From: Fibrobacteraceae bacterium
Lineage (GTDB): Bacteria; Fibrobacterota; Fibrobacteria; Fibrobacterales; Fibrobacteraceae
Assembly: GCA_017625775.1 (NCBI GenBank)
Contig: JAGAKE010000021.1
Location: 1 to 57,163, forward strand
DNA: 57,163 bases
Reading direction: 5' to 3'
The translations under genes and the position numbers were made by a program. This document shows, one piece after another, positions 16,110-24,917 of this stretch (position 1 is its first letter; every line of letters starts with the position of its first letter). The notes beneath the pieces were generated by a model. That model was not told where the DNA came from. It made no database searches and saw nothing but the letters and a program-made list of their open reading frames with translations.

Positions 16110-16702
16110 TTTTCAGCATTTTGTTCTTTTGCTTTCGCTATAGCTTCTTTCGCTAATTTATCTACTAGTTCATTCCACTTGTGGCCGGAGTGAGCTTCTA
16201 CTTTTTCAAAAAAAACGAATTCCTTATAAGGAGCACTCGCTTCTGCATAGCGAATGGATACTTCACTTTTTGCTTTCCATTCTCCTTTTGCAAAACGAGC
16301 AATTCCTTCGTAATCATGGCAAATTATGCCCTTTTCTCCTCTAGAGGCTAACCATTTCATCGCATGAAGCGCTGCACAGAGCTCCCCATCTATATTTCGA
16401 CTTTCTGCTGGGAAATGTGTTACTCCAGAATTTCTTGCCAATTCTTCATTTCCATTTACGGCAACAAACGCCCAACCTGCATACGGAAATCCAGAAAGGA
16501 AAGAACCATCAACATACACACGTAAACCTTCTGGTGCTGGGGCATTAACACCTGTAAGCCAGGCTTCAGCTTCTTCCTTTGAAGCAAATGATTTAAACAG
16601 AACACCCTTTACGCCCTTTGTTTCTTGTTCACATTCAGCCCATGTATTGTAAATAAAACACCCTGAAGGCTTTTTTACTGCATAGAATTTTTGCTTTGCC
16701 AT
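16106..16702 (-). CDS. rnhA: Ribonuclease H1 with N-terminal hybrid-binding domain
   Basis: 198 residues. Residues 1-50 form a viroplasmin/RNase H1 hybrid-binding domain (KFYAVKKP...GVKGVLFKSFASKEEAEAWL). The catalytic domain begins near 62 with RVYVDGSFLSG (Asp), then IDGELCAALHAMKWL (Glu), HDYEGIARF (Asp) and VEAHSGHKWNELVDKLAKEA (His, Asp). It degrades RNA in RNA-DNA hybrids such as primers and R-loops. TATAAA lies 8 nt upstream of the ATG and no Shine-Dalgarno is present, so the transcript could be leaderless. Confidence 0.93.
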   Translation of the reverse strand: MAKQKFYAVKKPSGCFIYNTWAECEQETKGVKGVLFKSFASKEEAEAWLTGVNAPAPEGLRVYVDGSFLSGFPYAGWAFVAVNGNEELARNSGVTHFPAESRNIDGELCAALHAMKWLASRGEKGIICHDYEGIARFAKGEWKAKSEVSIRYAEASAPYKEFVFFEKVEAHSGHKWNELVDKLAKEAIAKAKEQNAEN

Positions 16703-16744
16703 TTGTAAAATTTATATTTTTACTGAAAAATTAAAGGAGAAATT

Positions 16745-17314
16745 TTGAAACCTTCACCATTATTTGCAGATACCTTCCGATACTTCTTTATGCGTTTTCG
16801 CAAAGAGGGATCCATTCGGAAATGGTTTCTAAAAAAAGCTGGTGAAAATTCCCTTGCATTTTCATATCCTGAAAGTTTCAAACATTTTAAAAAGACACTC
16901 ATTTTTTTACCTGAAACAAAAGAGTTAGCACTCCCCTATTTAGAGAATTTCAAAAAATGCTGGAGTAAAGAAAATGTTCTTTTTGTGGCACGAGATTCTC
17001 TTCGAGAAGTTTTAATACACCATCCTCTTGCTAAAGCTCTATTTCTTACAGAAAAAGAATTCCGTTTTGGAGAACCTGCTTTTGAAAATATTGAAAAACA
17101 AATTTCTGAATTTAATCCAGACTTTTGTATTTATTTAGCGGCTCCATTTTTACCTGCTCTTTATTTAGCGAAACGTTCTTCAGCACCTTGTCGCGTTGGT
17201 TTTCAGTGCGAATCTCTTTACCCATTTTTGAATATTAGTTTGCAAGTTTCTTCAGAGCCCGAAAAAATCTCACTTTTGCAAAAACAATACGGAGTTCAAA
17301 ATGCAAATCAGTGA
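16745..17314 (+). CDS. Hypothetical protein, possibly glycosyltransferase-9-like N-terminal lobe
   Basis: 189 residues from a TTG at 16745 preceded by AAAGGAG. No firm family match. The alternating strands and helices (KKTLIFLPETKEL, ENVLFVARDSLRE, PDFCIYLAAPFLPALYLAK, CRVGFQCESLYPFLNISLQ) recall the first lobe of heptosyltransferase-like (GT9) proteins, but the UDP/ADP-sugar-binding second lobe is missing. It overlaps the next gene by 14 nt and heads the run that ends with the uvrA-like gene. Confidence 0.55.
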   Translation: MKPSPLFADTFRYFFMRFRKEGSIRKWFLKKAGENSLAFSYPESFKHFKKTLIFLPETKELALPYLENFKKCWSKENVLFVARDSLREVLIHHPLAKALFLTEKEFRFGEPAFENIEKQISEFNPDFCIYLAAPFLPALYLAKRSSAPCRVGFQCESLYPFLNISLQVSSEPEKISLLQKQYGVQNANQ

Positions 17315-18170
17315 AAAAAGCTTTGGGGATTTACGCGGGTTTGCAGATTTACATCTACATACAAAATTTTCTGATGGTGAACTTTCTGTAGAAGATTTAA
17401 TTCGGCTTGCAAAGAAAAAAGGGTTGCGTTGTATTTCTATAACCGACCACGACAATTTGGATTCTTTCCAGGCCGCCATCGAACCTGCTCGAGAGGCGAA
17501 TTTAGAAATCATTCCAGGCATTGAAATTTCTTCCGTTTGGCAAGGTCGAGATATTCATATTCTTGGCTACTTTTGCGACCCAACGAATTTAGCACTGAAT
17601 TTAGAACTTGAAAATTTTATGAGACAACGCATTACTCGCGCAAAAGCCATTATCAAAAAATTAAATGCTCTGGGAATAGACATTCGCTACGAAAAAGTCG
17701 CTAGCTATTGCAAAGGAAAAGTCATAGGAAGACCACACATTGCCATGACGCTTGTAGATGAAGAATATATTTCTTCTTTTGCAGAGGCTTTTACTAAATA
17801 CCTTGGTGAAGGTTGTGCGGCATTTGTAGAAAAGAAGGGTTTGAATCCACAACAAACTATTCGTTTAATTGAAAATTCTGGCGGGATAGCCGTTCTTGCT
17901 CACCCTTATAAATCAGGAATTGATGAAGCCTTTATCGAAGACCTTGTGGATTGGGGAATTCAAGGAATTGAAACTTATTCTCCGGCACAAAAAGGGAATG
18001 TAGGAAGGCGCTTTCGAGAAATTGCTCAGCGATTTAATTTGGTGGGAACTGGTGGTTCTGACTTTCATTCTATGCACGGACTTTCACTTCCTAATTGCAT
18101 GAAAATGCCCTATAGCGTTGTAGCAGAATTAAAAGAAAGACGTGAAAAATCAAGAGCAGAATGGTTTTAA
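17301..18170 (+). CDS. PHP-domain phosphoesterase (RNase AM / YciV-like)
   Basis: 289 residues, the normal size for the YciV/TrpH-type PHP family, which includes 5'-3' exoribonuclease RNase AM and 3',5'-nucleoside bisphosphate phosphatases. Metal-binding motifs are in order: ADLHLHTKFSDG, ISITDHDNLD, IIPGIEIS, HILGYF, RPHIAM, LAHPYKSG and GSDFHSMHG. The ATG at 17301 has GGAG 6 nt upstream. It overlaps the preceding gene. The precise substrate cannot be read from the sequence. Confidence 0.88.
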   Translation: MQISEKSFGDLRGFADLHLHTKFSDGELSVEDLIRLAKKKGLRCISITDHDNLDSFQAAIEPAREANLEIIPGIEISSVWQGRDIHILGYFCDPTNLALNLELENFMRQRITRAKAIIKKLNALGIDIRYEKVASYCKGKVIGRPHIAMTLVDEEYISSFAEAFTKYLGEGCAAFVEKKGLNPQQTIRLIENSGGIAVLAHPYKSGIDEAFIEDLVDWGIQGIETYSPAQKGNVGRRFREIAQRFNLVGTGGSDFHSMHGLSLPNCMKMPYSVVAELKERREKSRAEWF

Positions 18171-18194
18171 ATTATTGATTTTCAAGAGGTTTTT

Positions 18195-19232
18195 ATGAGA
18201 ATGACGACTGACGAGGCTTTAGATTTATTTTTAAACGCTCCATTACAAGACCTTTGCAAAAAAGCAAATGATTTTAAAGAGAAACTTCACGGGAAAAAAG
18301 TTTTTTGGGTAAATAACAGACAAATTAATTATACAAACGTTTGCGTTTTACATTGTCGTTTCTGTGCATTTTCTAAAATCAAAAAAGATAATCCAGAAGC
18401 TTACGACTGGGATTTGCCAACCATTCATCAGAAAGCAAAAGAAGCGATTGAAAAAGGTGCTAGAGAATTACATATTGTTGGCGGACTTCACCCAGATCAT
18501 CCGTTTGAATATTATGTAGAAATGCTTTCTTCTTTGCGTTCTAAATTTCAAGCCGTAAATTTAAAAGCCTTTACTGCCGTTGAAATTTGCCATTTTGCAA
18601 AAAAATCTTCAAGAACACCAAAAGAAATTTTAGAGATTTTAAAGCAAGCTGGTTTAGACGCACTTCCTGGCGGAGGAGCAGAAATTCTTGTACAAAGTGT
18701 GCGTGATAAAATCTGTGGTAAAAAAGAAACTGGCGAGGAATGGCTTTCTGTACACCGAGCGGCACATTCACTTTCAATTCCAACGAACGCCACTATGCTT
18801 TTTGGTCATATAGAAAAACCAGAAGATCGAATTGCTCACTTAGAAATGCTTCGAAACTTACAAGACGAGGCTCCTGGATTTTTCGCCTTTATACCGCTTG
18901 TTTATCTTCCGCAAAAAAACGATTTAAATCGCATTGTTCCAAAACGAACTTCAGAAGAAGATATTCTGCGCACTGTTGCTATTTCAAGATTATTCTTAGA
19001 TAATTTTCCACACATTAAAGCTTATTGGATTCAAATGGGAATTGAAACCGCTATGAAAGCACTTCATGCGGGTGCCTCTGATTTAGACGGAACGATTCTT
19101 GAAGAAAAAATTTCACACGCAGCAGGCGCAAGTTCACCAATTGGATTAACGCCTAGTGTCATGCAAGAACTTATCATAAAAGAAGGACTTTCTCCAATTG
19201 AACGCGATGCTAAATACGAAACATATCCTTAA
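18195..19232 (+). CDS. mqnE: Aminodeoxyfutalosine synthase (radical SAM)
   Basis: 345 residues. A radical SAM enzyme of the futalosine menaquinone pathway that joins the adenosyl group of SAM to 3-[(1-carboxyvinyl)oxy]benzoate, releasing CO2, to make aminodeoxyfutalosine. The 4Fe-4S motif CVLHCRFCAF (CxxxCxxC) follows the YTNVC signature, then HIVGGLHPD and ALPGGGAEIL, typical of MqnE rather than MqnC or CofH. AGAGG precedes the ATG at 18195. Other mqn genes are outside the window. The chorismate precursor links it to aroE-aroKB downstream. Confidence 0.92.
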   Translation: MRMTTDEALDLFLNAPLQDLCKKANDFKEKLHGKKVFWVNNRQINYTNVCVLHCRFCAFSKIKKDNPEAYDWDLPTIHQKAKEAIEKGARELHIVGGLHPDHPFEYYVEMLSSLRSKFQAVNLKAFTAVEICHFAKKSSRTPKEILEILKQAGLDALPGGGAEILVQSVRDKICGKKETGEEWLSVHRAAHSLSIPTNATMLFGHIEKPEDRIAHLEMLRNLQDEAPGFFAFIPLVYLPQKNDLNRIVPKRTSEEDILRTVAISRLFLDNFPHIKAYWIQMGIETAMKALHAGASDLDGTILEEKISHAAGASSPIGLTPSVMQELIIKEGLSPIERDAKYETYP

Positions 19233-19274
19233 ACACACAAATTAAAAATAGAGTTTCCTAAACCGCATAGCCTT

Positions 19275-19280
19275 TACTAT
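19275..19280 (+). promoter_or_regulatory. -10-like hexamer directly upstream of the yihY start
   Basis: TACTAT lies 10 nt before the ATG at 19291, with no Shine-Dalgarno in between. The same hexamer sits 7 nt before xerC. This spacing would give a leaderless mRNA. Motif only. Confidence 0.3.
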
Positions 19281-19290
19281 CTTTACGCAC

Positions 19291-20244
19291 ATGCATACAC
19301 CTTGGAAAGATGGTTGGGAAAAAACCATAGATTCTCTCGCCGAAAAATGCCCTGAATTCGTTCGGGTCGTTGTAGCTGCTGGAAAATCTTTTTTTTACTA
19401 CCATGCTATGACTCGAGCGGCTGCATTAACATACACAACCTTTTTGTCTGCCGTTCCTCTTTTCATTCTCCTGACTTCCATTGTATTGCATATCGGGTTT
19501 GGCGCTCTTTTATCAGATTACCTTCCAATGCTTGAAGAAATTGGAACCATTCGTTGGCCGATTGAAGAGATTCGTCCTATTTTAGAAAATGCCGAGCACG
19601 TACCTGCAGGGAAACTAGGGCTTGTCGGTTCTCTGAGCCTGTTTCTAACTTTTCTTTTAGCGATTGGTTCTCTTGAAATCAATTTCAATGTAATTTGGGA
19701 AAAAAAAGTTTCTCGTTCACTTTTAAAACAACTTTTAGTTTATTCTCCTATTTTATTGGTACTTGCTGCAGCTATCGGATTATTCGCCACATTTGCTAAA
19801 AATGTTCATGATATTTTAGATAAATTACTTGTACAAGGTTTTCATTTAGATGTTGGATTTATTCACGCATTCCAGACTTTATTTTGGGCTGGAGCTTTTT
19901 GCGGAGTAGCGTTCATCATCATTTTCCTTACTTTATTCGCCCTTCCTTCTCGTTCCGACACCTATTCTAAAAAGAAACTTTTTTTAAGTTCTCTTTTCAC
20001 AACGTTCCTTTCCATGGTCGCGATTTACCTTTATATCAATATTATTTCAACCATCCAAACTTCTCTTTTCGCAAGGTTTTCTCTTTTCTACGGTTCTCTT
20101 GCCTTTATTCCACTTCTTCTGTTTCTCGTTTTTGGAATATGGACCATTATACTTTTTGCTAATAGCTTAGTTTGGGCAATATGCAACTGGCCCGAGGCAG
20201 GCAAAAAAATTTGGAACTGGACCAAAACAGAAAACAACCTATAA
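19291..20244 (+). CDS. YihY/BrkB family inner-membrane protein
   Basis: 317 residues with about six transmembrane segments. Family motifs: FYYHAMTRAAALTYTTFLSAVPLFILL near residue 35 (in pieces: AAALTYTTF and PLF), GSLSLFLTFLLAIGSLE, and a Trp-rich C-terminal end. The family (formerly wrongly called RNase BN) has no settled function; a transport or envelope role is likely. It has no Shine-Dalgarno before the ATG. The downstream uvrA-like gene starts 17 nt after its stop. Confidence 0.88.
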   Translation: MHTPWKDGWEKTIDSLAEKCPEFVRVVVAAGKSFFYYHAMTRAAALTYTTFLSAVPLFILLTSIVLHIGFGALLSDYLPMLEEIGTIRWPIEEIRPILENAEHVPAGKLGLVGSLSLFLTFLLAIGSLEINFNVIWEKKVSRSLLKQLLVYSPILLVLAAAIGLFATFAKNVHDILDKLLVQGFHLDVGFIHAFQTLFWAGAFCGVAFIIIFLTLFALPSRSDTYSKKKLFLSSLFTTFLSMVAIYLYINIISTIQTSLFARFSLFYGSLAFIPLLLFLVFGIWTIILFANSLVWAICNWPEAGKKIWNWTKTENNL

Positions 20245-20261
20245 AAAGTAACGGAGTTCCC

Positions 20262-22580
20262 ATGATTTCTTTGCGTGGCGCTTCTTTACATAACTTGAAA
20301 AATGTAGATGCAGATTTCCCTAAAAATTCAATCACAGTAATTTGCGGGCCTTCTGGGTGTGGAAAATCTTCTCTAGCATTCGACACTTTACACGGCGAAT
20401 CTAAACGCCGTTATCTTGAAAGTTTAAATCCATTTGTTTTGAAACTTTTAGGAGGGAAAAAATTTATCCCATTACAAAGCGCTACAGGCTTAATTCCAAG
20501 CATTGCACTTGGACCTTCTCGGGGAGAAGCTTCTTTAAAAGAAACAGCTCTTTCACTTGGCGCGTTAGACCAGGCGTTCCATTCTCTTTGGGCGTATTTC
20601 GCTACTCCTGTTTGCCCTATTTGTAAAAAGCCTGCTACGTTTCAGTCAAGAGAAGAAATTATTGAAGCTATTGCGAGTCTGCCAGAAAAAAGTAGAATTC
20701 AATGTATTGCAAAAGTTCCTACGCAAAATAAAACTCTAGGAGAACTTTCTGCCTTATATTTACAGCAGGGTTTTTCGCGCGTTCTGGCAGATAACACTCC
20801 ATTTTCTTTAGCCGATTTAACGAAAGCCGAAGAAAAGATTATTCCAGAAAAATTTGAAATTGTAGTGGATAGAATTATCATTCGAAAAAATACTCGCACA
20901 AGGATTTCAGAAGCTGTAGATGCTTGCTTTAAAATTACACGTCATACCATTGAAATTGATGAAGAAGGGAAGCGAACAGTTTATTCTTCACTTCCGGTTT
21001 GTAAAGATGGACATACTCAAGAACCTCTTCCGATTTTAGAAGCCAAAGCGTTTTCTCGCTACGCTCATTATAACACATGCTCTAATTGCCAGGGTAATGG
21101 TGTTATAGAAAATTCAACAACTTGCCCAGTTTGCAATGGTTTTGGATTAGCCTCTTTTTTGTTAGATTCCGTTTTCAACGGAGTTTCTTACAAAGAAGCG
21201 ATTTCCCTTTCTTTTAACGAGTTCAGAAATCTTTGTTTAGATATTTTTAATACGAATGTTCCTGCTTTTTTACACAGAACACAAAATATTTTGCAGGAAC
21301 GATTAAACGCTATTCTTGAGCTTGGTTTGGGCTATCTTTCTCCTTGCCGAAATGGCGAATCGCTTTCTGGTGGAGAACTGGAACGCTTGCGCTTGGTGGC
21401 TGCAACTACAGGTTATTTAGATGGAATGTTATTTTGCTTAGATGAACCTGCGGCTGGGCTTTCTAGTGAAGATGCTATTCGACTTTTCAAAATGCTTGAA
21501 AAAATAAAAGCTCGCGGAAACACGCTTGTTTTAATGGAGCATCATCCAGAAATTATTTCTCGTGCTGATTGGATTATTGAAATGGGGCCGCGCGCCGGTC
21601 TTCAAGGTGGCGAAATTTTATTTCAAGGCGCGCGCGAGGAAATTCTTACAAGAAAAGATTCTCCGACAGGAAATTGGTTGCGTCGATTATCCGAGGCTAA
21701 AGCCTCGGATAATTTGGCGCAAACTGGACCGACATTAGATGTCGTCGAATTTTCAAAATTCGGAATTTTGCCAGTTTGCGCCAAATTTCCGCTAGCCCAT
21801 TTTAGTGTGATTAACGGGCCTTCGGGCAGCGGAAAATCGACACTACTTTTTGAACATCTAGTTCCTGAATTCGAAAAAGGAAAATACTCTCACCTAGGGC
21901 TAAAAAAATTAAACCTACTCACTACAGGTTCTTTTCTCGGGAACCGAAAAAGTACAATTGCAAGTGCCATTCAAATTTTCACTCCCTTAAGAGAACTTTT
22001 TGCCAGTTTACCTGAAAGCAAATTACGAGGTTATCAGGCAGGAAAATTTGCAACACACGCTCCTGGTGGTCGTTGTGAAACTTGTAAAGGCGAAGGAATT
22101 ATATACTCCCCAGATGGATACGAAGAAACAGAATGCCCTGTTTGCTTAGGAAAGCGTTTCAGAGATGAAATTTTAGAAATTCGCTTCAAATCACTTTCCA
22201 TTGCAGATATTTTAAATCTAACAGTAGATGAAGCCGTCCATCTTTTTGAAGCATTTCCTAAATTTTTCCCAAAATTAAAAACGCTTTCAGAAACCGGACT
22301 TGGCTATTTACATTTAGGCCAAACCACCCAACAACTTTCTGGTGGAGAACGAGCTAGACTCCGCTTATCTATTGCATTAGAAAAAAAATCAAACGATCCA
22401 ACTCTTTATTTGTTTGACGAACCCGCCCGCGGACTTCACGAAGTTGATATACAAAAACTGCTAGATTTATTTTCAGCCCTTTGCGCTCAAGGTCACACCA
22501 TTATAGCCATAGAACATTCCAAAGATTTTGAAATTAGAGCCGATTACGTTCTTACGCTAAAAAATCATTCTTCCCAATAA
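20262..22580 (+). CDS. Divergent UvrA-like excinuclease ATPase
   Basis: 772 residues from the ATG at 20262 (GGAG 5 nt upstream; the longer frame lies inside yihY). It has two ABC ATPase halves: Walker A GPSGCGKSSLAFDTL and signature LSGGELERLRL in the first, GPSGSGKSTLLFEHL and LSGGERARLRL in the second, with CPICKK, CSNCQGNG..CPVCNGF and CETCKGEG..CPVCLGKR zinc-type Cys motifs. UvrA is normally about 940 residues. Here several inserts are shortened and conserved sequence is altered (GPSGCG for GLSGSG), so it is probably a paralogue rather than the main nucleotide-excision-repair subunit. An unusual nested palindrome occupies codons near 475-509. Confidence 0.85.
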   Translation: MISLRGASLHNLKNVDADFPKNSITVICGPSGCGKSSLAFDTLHGESKRRYLESLNPFVLKLLGGKKFIPLQSATGLIPSIALGPSRGEASLKETALSLGALDQAFHSLWAYFATPVCPICKKPATFQSREEIIEAIASLPEKSRIQCIAKVPTQNKTLGELSALYLQQGFSRVLADNTPFSLADLTKAEEKIIPEKFEIVVDRIIIRKNTRTRISEAVDACFKITRHTIEIDEEGKRTVYSSLPVCKDGHTQEPLPILEAKAFSRYAHYNTCSNCQGNGVIENSTTCPVCNGFGLASFLLDSVFNGVSYKEAISLSFNEFRNLCLDIFNTNVPAFLHRTQNILQERLNAILELGLGYLSPCRNGESLSGGELERLRLVAATTGYLDGMLFCLDEPAAGLSSEDAIRLFKMLEKIKARGNTLVLMEHHPEIISRADWIIEMGPRAGLQGGEILFQGAREEILTRKDSPTGNWLRRLSEAKASDNLAQTGPTLDVVEFSKFGILPVCAKFPLAHFSVINGPSGSGKSTLLFEHLVPEFEKGKYSHLGLKKLNLLTTGSFLGNRKSTIASAIQIFTPLRELFASLPESKLRGYQAGKFATHAPGGRCETCKGEGIIYSPDGYEETECPVCLGKRFRDEILEIRFKSLSIADILNLTVDEAVHLFEAFPKFFPKLKTLSETGLGYLHLGQTTQQLSGGERARLRLSIALEKKSNDPTLYLFDEPARGLHEVDIQKLLDLFSALCAQGHTIIAIEHSKDFEIRADYVLTLKNHSSQ
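21686..21787. repeat. 102-nt cluster of nested perfect palindromes inside the uvrA-like gene
   Basis: First a 13-bp-arm hairpin (21686-21698 with 21701-21713, CCGAGGC / GCCTCGG). Then a 17-bp outer stem (21711-21727 with 21771-21787, TTTGGCGCAAACTGG / CCAGTTTGCGCCAAA) enclosing two inner hairpins: CGACAT-TAG-ATGTCG (730-744 of that thousand) and CGAATTTT-C-AAAATTCG (746-762). The total is 102 nt, a multiple of three, and the reading frame passes through. The region encodes the linker and first strands before the second Walker A. Confidence 0.9.
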
Positions 22581-23776
22581 ATACCACCAGAAGGTTCTAA
22601 TATTTCGGTTTCTTCTGAAGAAATTTCTGCTGGAGTTTCTTCAACAGTTTCTGTTGAAGGTTCGGCAGTTTCTGCTTTTGAATTTGAAGGTTCTGATTCA
22701 ATACCTTCTTCTAACGTTTCTTCTTTTTCAACAAATGAACGATTAGAACGTGCTTTAGGTTCTTTTGGAGAATTAAAGAAAAGCCATGGGCTAATACTTA
22801 CGCTCACACGATGAACTGAAGAAAGAACTGGATGCGATTCAAAGGCATAATCTACTTTCAAGAATTTAGACACCACCATTCCAGCCCCCAAAGTAAAACT
22901 TTCCCATGTTGTAAAACTAGAAAGCCCTGCTCTTAATGAAAGTCCAAAATCAAAGGCAAATTCCACGCCCCCACGACTGCCTGCTAAAAAATCAATTGGT
23001 TCTTCCCAAAAACGCCCGCCGCGTTCATTCCCTTCAAAATCTAAATCGCGAGCTTCATGGTGGAAAATTCCAGCGCTTTGCCAATAAAGCCCAAGTTTCC
23101 CATAAAAGTAATGAACAGGCAAATTCCAAGAAGCCGCCAAATAAAGTTCTGGTGATTCATATTCAAAAGTGCCTGATTCCCATTTAGCCGCAGAAGAAGT
23201 AAACCCACGAAGCAATGCTGCTAAAGAAAAATTCTTTGGGAATAAATAGCGTAAACCTAAATCACCGCGAAAGCCAAAACCAGTTTGATCCATTTCTCGA
23301 TAAAGGCCATGTAAAGAAACACCGAAATCTAAATTTTTCCAAAGCCTTCTACCATAAGCCACAGAGAACACCCAATCGGCCATATTCAAAGTGTTATAAT
23401 TTGAACCTTCCGGAATAGATTCCCCTTCTTTAATCCATGGAATATCATCGGCACCAAAGCGAGAAAAAGAAACGCCTAGCCCGTGCATTTCACCTAATGG
23501 AATAGACATGGAAACTAAATCATAAACAGTTCCTTCAAAATACGCTACATGAGAAAATGAGCCCCAAACATAATCTTGAGTGGCTAACTGCCATGGATTA
23601 TCTCCAAAGCCAAGAAGTTCTTCTGGTTGTGCCATTACCGTTCCACCAAGCGCTGCAGAGCGAGCGCCAGGCACAATATTTAAAGTCGCATTGGCTCCAC
23701 TAACACGATCAGCGGCAAGTGATAATTCAAATGCCATTAAAATTAAAACACAAAAAAAAGAACGCAAGCGAGTCAT
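22565..23776 (-). CDS. PorV/PorQ-like outer-membrane beta-barrel protein
   Basis: 403 residues. A signal peptide (about 22 residues, FFCVLILMAFELSLAA) is followed by NIVPGARSAALGGTVMA, close to the GAR..GMGGA start of PorV/PorQ/UPF0164 proteins of the FCB group. Alternating amphipathic strands continue to about residue 330. The last 70 residues are a Glu/Ser/Thr-rich, low-complexity acidic tail that the family does not normally have. In other FCB bacteria PorV acts in type IX secretion, but nothing else here supports that role. Its end overlaps the convergent uvrA-like gene by 16 nt. Confidence 0.75.
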   Translation of the reverse strand: MTRLRSFFCVLILMAFELSLAADRVSGANATLNIVPGARSAALGGTVMAQPEELLGFGDNPWQLATQDYVWGSFSHVAYFEGTVYDLVSMSIPLGEMHGLGVSFSRFGADDIPWIKEGESIPEGSNYNTLNMADWVFSVAYGRRLWKNLDFGVSLHGLYREMDQTGFGFRGDLGLRYLFPKNFSLAALLRGFTSSAAKWESGTFEYESPELYLAASWNLPVHYFYGKLGLYWQSAGIFHHEARDLDFEGNERGGRFWEEPIDFLAGSRGGVEFAFDFGLSLRAGLSSFTTWESFTLGAGMVVSKFLKVDYAFESHPVLSSVHRVSVSISPWLFFNSPKEPKARSNRSFVEKEETLEEGIESEPSNSKAETAEPSTETVEETPAEISSEETEILEPSGGIYWEE

Positions 23777-23787
23777 AAAAATCTACA

Positions 23788-23815
23788 TTACAACTATTCT
23801 CACACAAGATACTAT
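23788..23815 (+). promoter_or_regulatory. Predicted xerC promoter
   Basis: TTACAA (23788-23793), a 16-nt spacer and TACTAT (23810-23815), 7 nt before the ATG at 23823. No Shine-Dalgarno is present. Consistent with a leaderless transcript. Confidence 0.35.
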
Positions 23816-23822
23816 TTTCTGC

Positions 23823-24725
23823 ATGCAAATCGTTGAATTGATTCAAAAATTTTTGCTTTACTTAGAGAGACAACGCCGCTTTTCCGAAGCGACGAGAGAT
23901 ACTTATGGCAAAATTCTCAAGAAATTTTCAATTATGCTCAACGAAAACGCGTCTCTTGATGATTTCAACTACACTAATTGCCGAAAATTTGTTTTAGAAC
24001 AGCATCATTTAGGCTTAAAACCTTCCTCCATCCGATTACACATTGCCTGCCTAAAGAGTTTTGACAAGTATTTAGTTCAACAAGGAATTTCAACTAAAAA
24101 AGTTACTAACGATTTGGTTTTTCCAAAGCTACCTAGCAGATTAGTTACCTTTTTACCACAAAATGAATTAAAAAAAGAAAACTTACCCGATATTCTAGAA
24201 GACGACCTGCGAGGAATACGACGTCGATTTCTGCTTGAAATTCTTTACGGTTCCGGGCTTCGAATTTCAGAAGTTGTGCAATTACGTTGGCAGCATTTAG
24301 ATTTCAAGAAAAAATTGGTTCGCGTGTTCGGAAAAGGAAGCAAAGAACGCCTTGTTCCGCTCACCCAAACTTCAATAGAATGGGCCGAAAAATACAAGAA
24401 TGAATTGTCTATAAAAGGTCGCCTACCCAGCAAAGATTCTCATTTATTTGAAAATGAAAACGGATTTCCTTTAAATTCTAGAACGCTAAGGCAAGATATT
24501 TATGATATTCTCCACCAAGCCGGCTGGAAAGGGAAAGCTAGCCCACACGTACTTCGCCATTCTTTTGCCACGCATCTTCTTGAAAATGACGCAAACATTA
24601 TGGGCGTGAAAGAAATGCTTGGGCACCAAAGTTTATCGACCACACAAGTTTACACTCATGTAACGGCAGAAAAATTAAAGAAAGCGTTTCAACAAGCGCA
24701 CCCTCGCAGCGGAAAAAAAGATTGA
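23823..24725 (+). CDS. xerC: Tyrosine site-specific recombinase, XerC/XerD type
   Basis: 300 residues from the ATG at 23823, the normal Xer length; the open frame extends upstream only as antisense to the PorV-like gene. An N-terminal SAM-like core-binding domain (about 1-95) is followed by the catalytic domain with Arg in YGSGLRISEVVQL, Lys in FGKGSKERLVPL, HVLRHSFATHLL (His, Arg), LGHQSLSTTQVYTHV (His, Tyr). Probably the chromosome-dimer resolvase acting at dif; XerC versus XerD versus a single XerA/H-type enzyme cannot be decided from one gene. Starts 46 nt from the divergent PorV-like gene. Confidence 0.88.
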   Translation: MQIVELIQKFLLYLERQRRFSEATRDTYGKILKKFSIMLNENASLDDFNYTNCRKFVLEQHHLGLKPSSIRLHIACLKSFDKYLVQQGISTKKVTNDLVFPKLPSRLVTFLPQNELKKENLPDILEDDLRGIRRRFLLEILYGSGLRISEVVQLRWQHLDFKKKLVRVFGKGSKERLVPLTQTSIEWAEKYKNELSIKGRLPSKDSHLFENENGFPLNSRTLRQDIYDILHQAGWKGKASPHVLRHSFATHLLENDANIMGVKEMLGHQSLSTTQVYTHVTAEKLKKAFQQAHPRSGKKD

Positions 24726-24917
24726 ACCGAAAATTTGAATTTTCTACTGAAAAGTTTTTCATTCATGGCTTTCGTATTTTGAATTTCCGGTAGAAATATC
24801 ATTTTTTTTCTTCAATTTGAGCACAATTTGTTTATATTACATTTTGAATAAAAACTTGGTAAACCCCGATCAGTTTCTAGGCTGAAGTATTTGGGTTTAT
24901 CGCCTTTTGGAGGTTCC

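Noticed and set aside
22565..23776. Type IX secretion system
   Set aside because: One PorV/PorQ-like protein is not enough; no PorK/L/M/N/P, SprA or C-terminal sorting domains were seen in the window.
23580..23822. N-terminal extension of xerC by 81 residues
   Set aside because: The extension is antisense to the PorV-like gene and unlike Xer proteins; the 300-residue protein from 23823 has the normal length.
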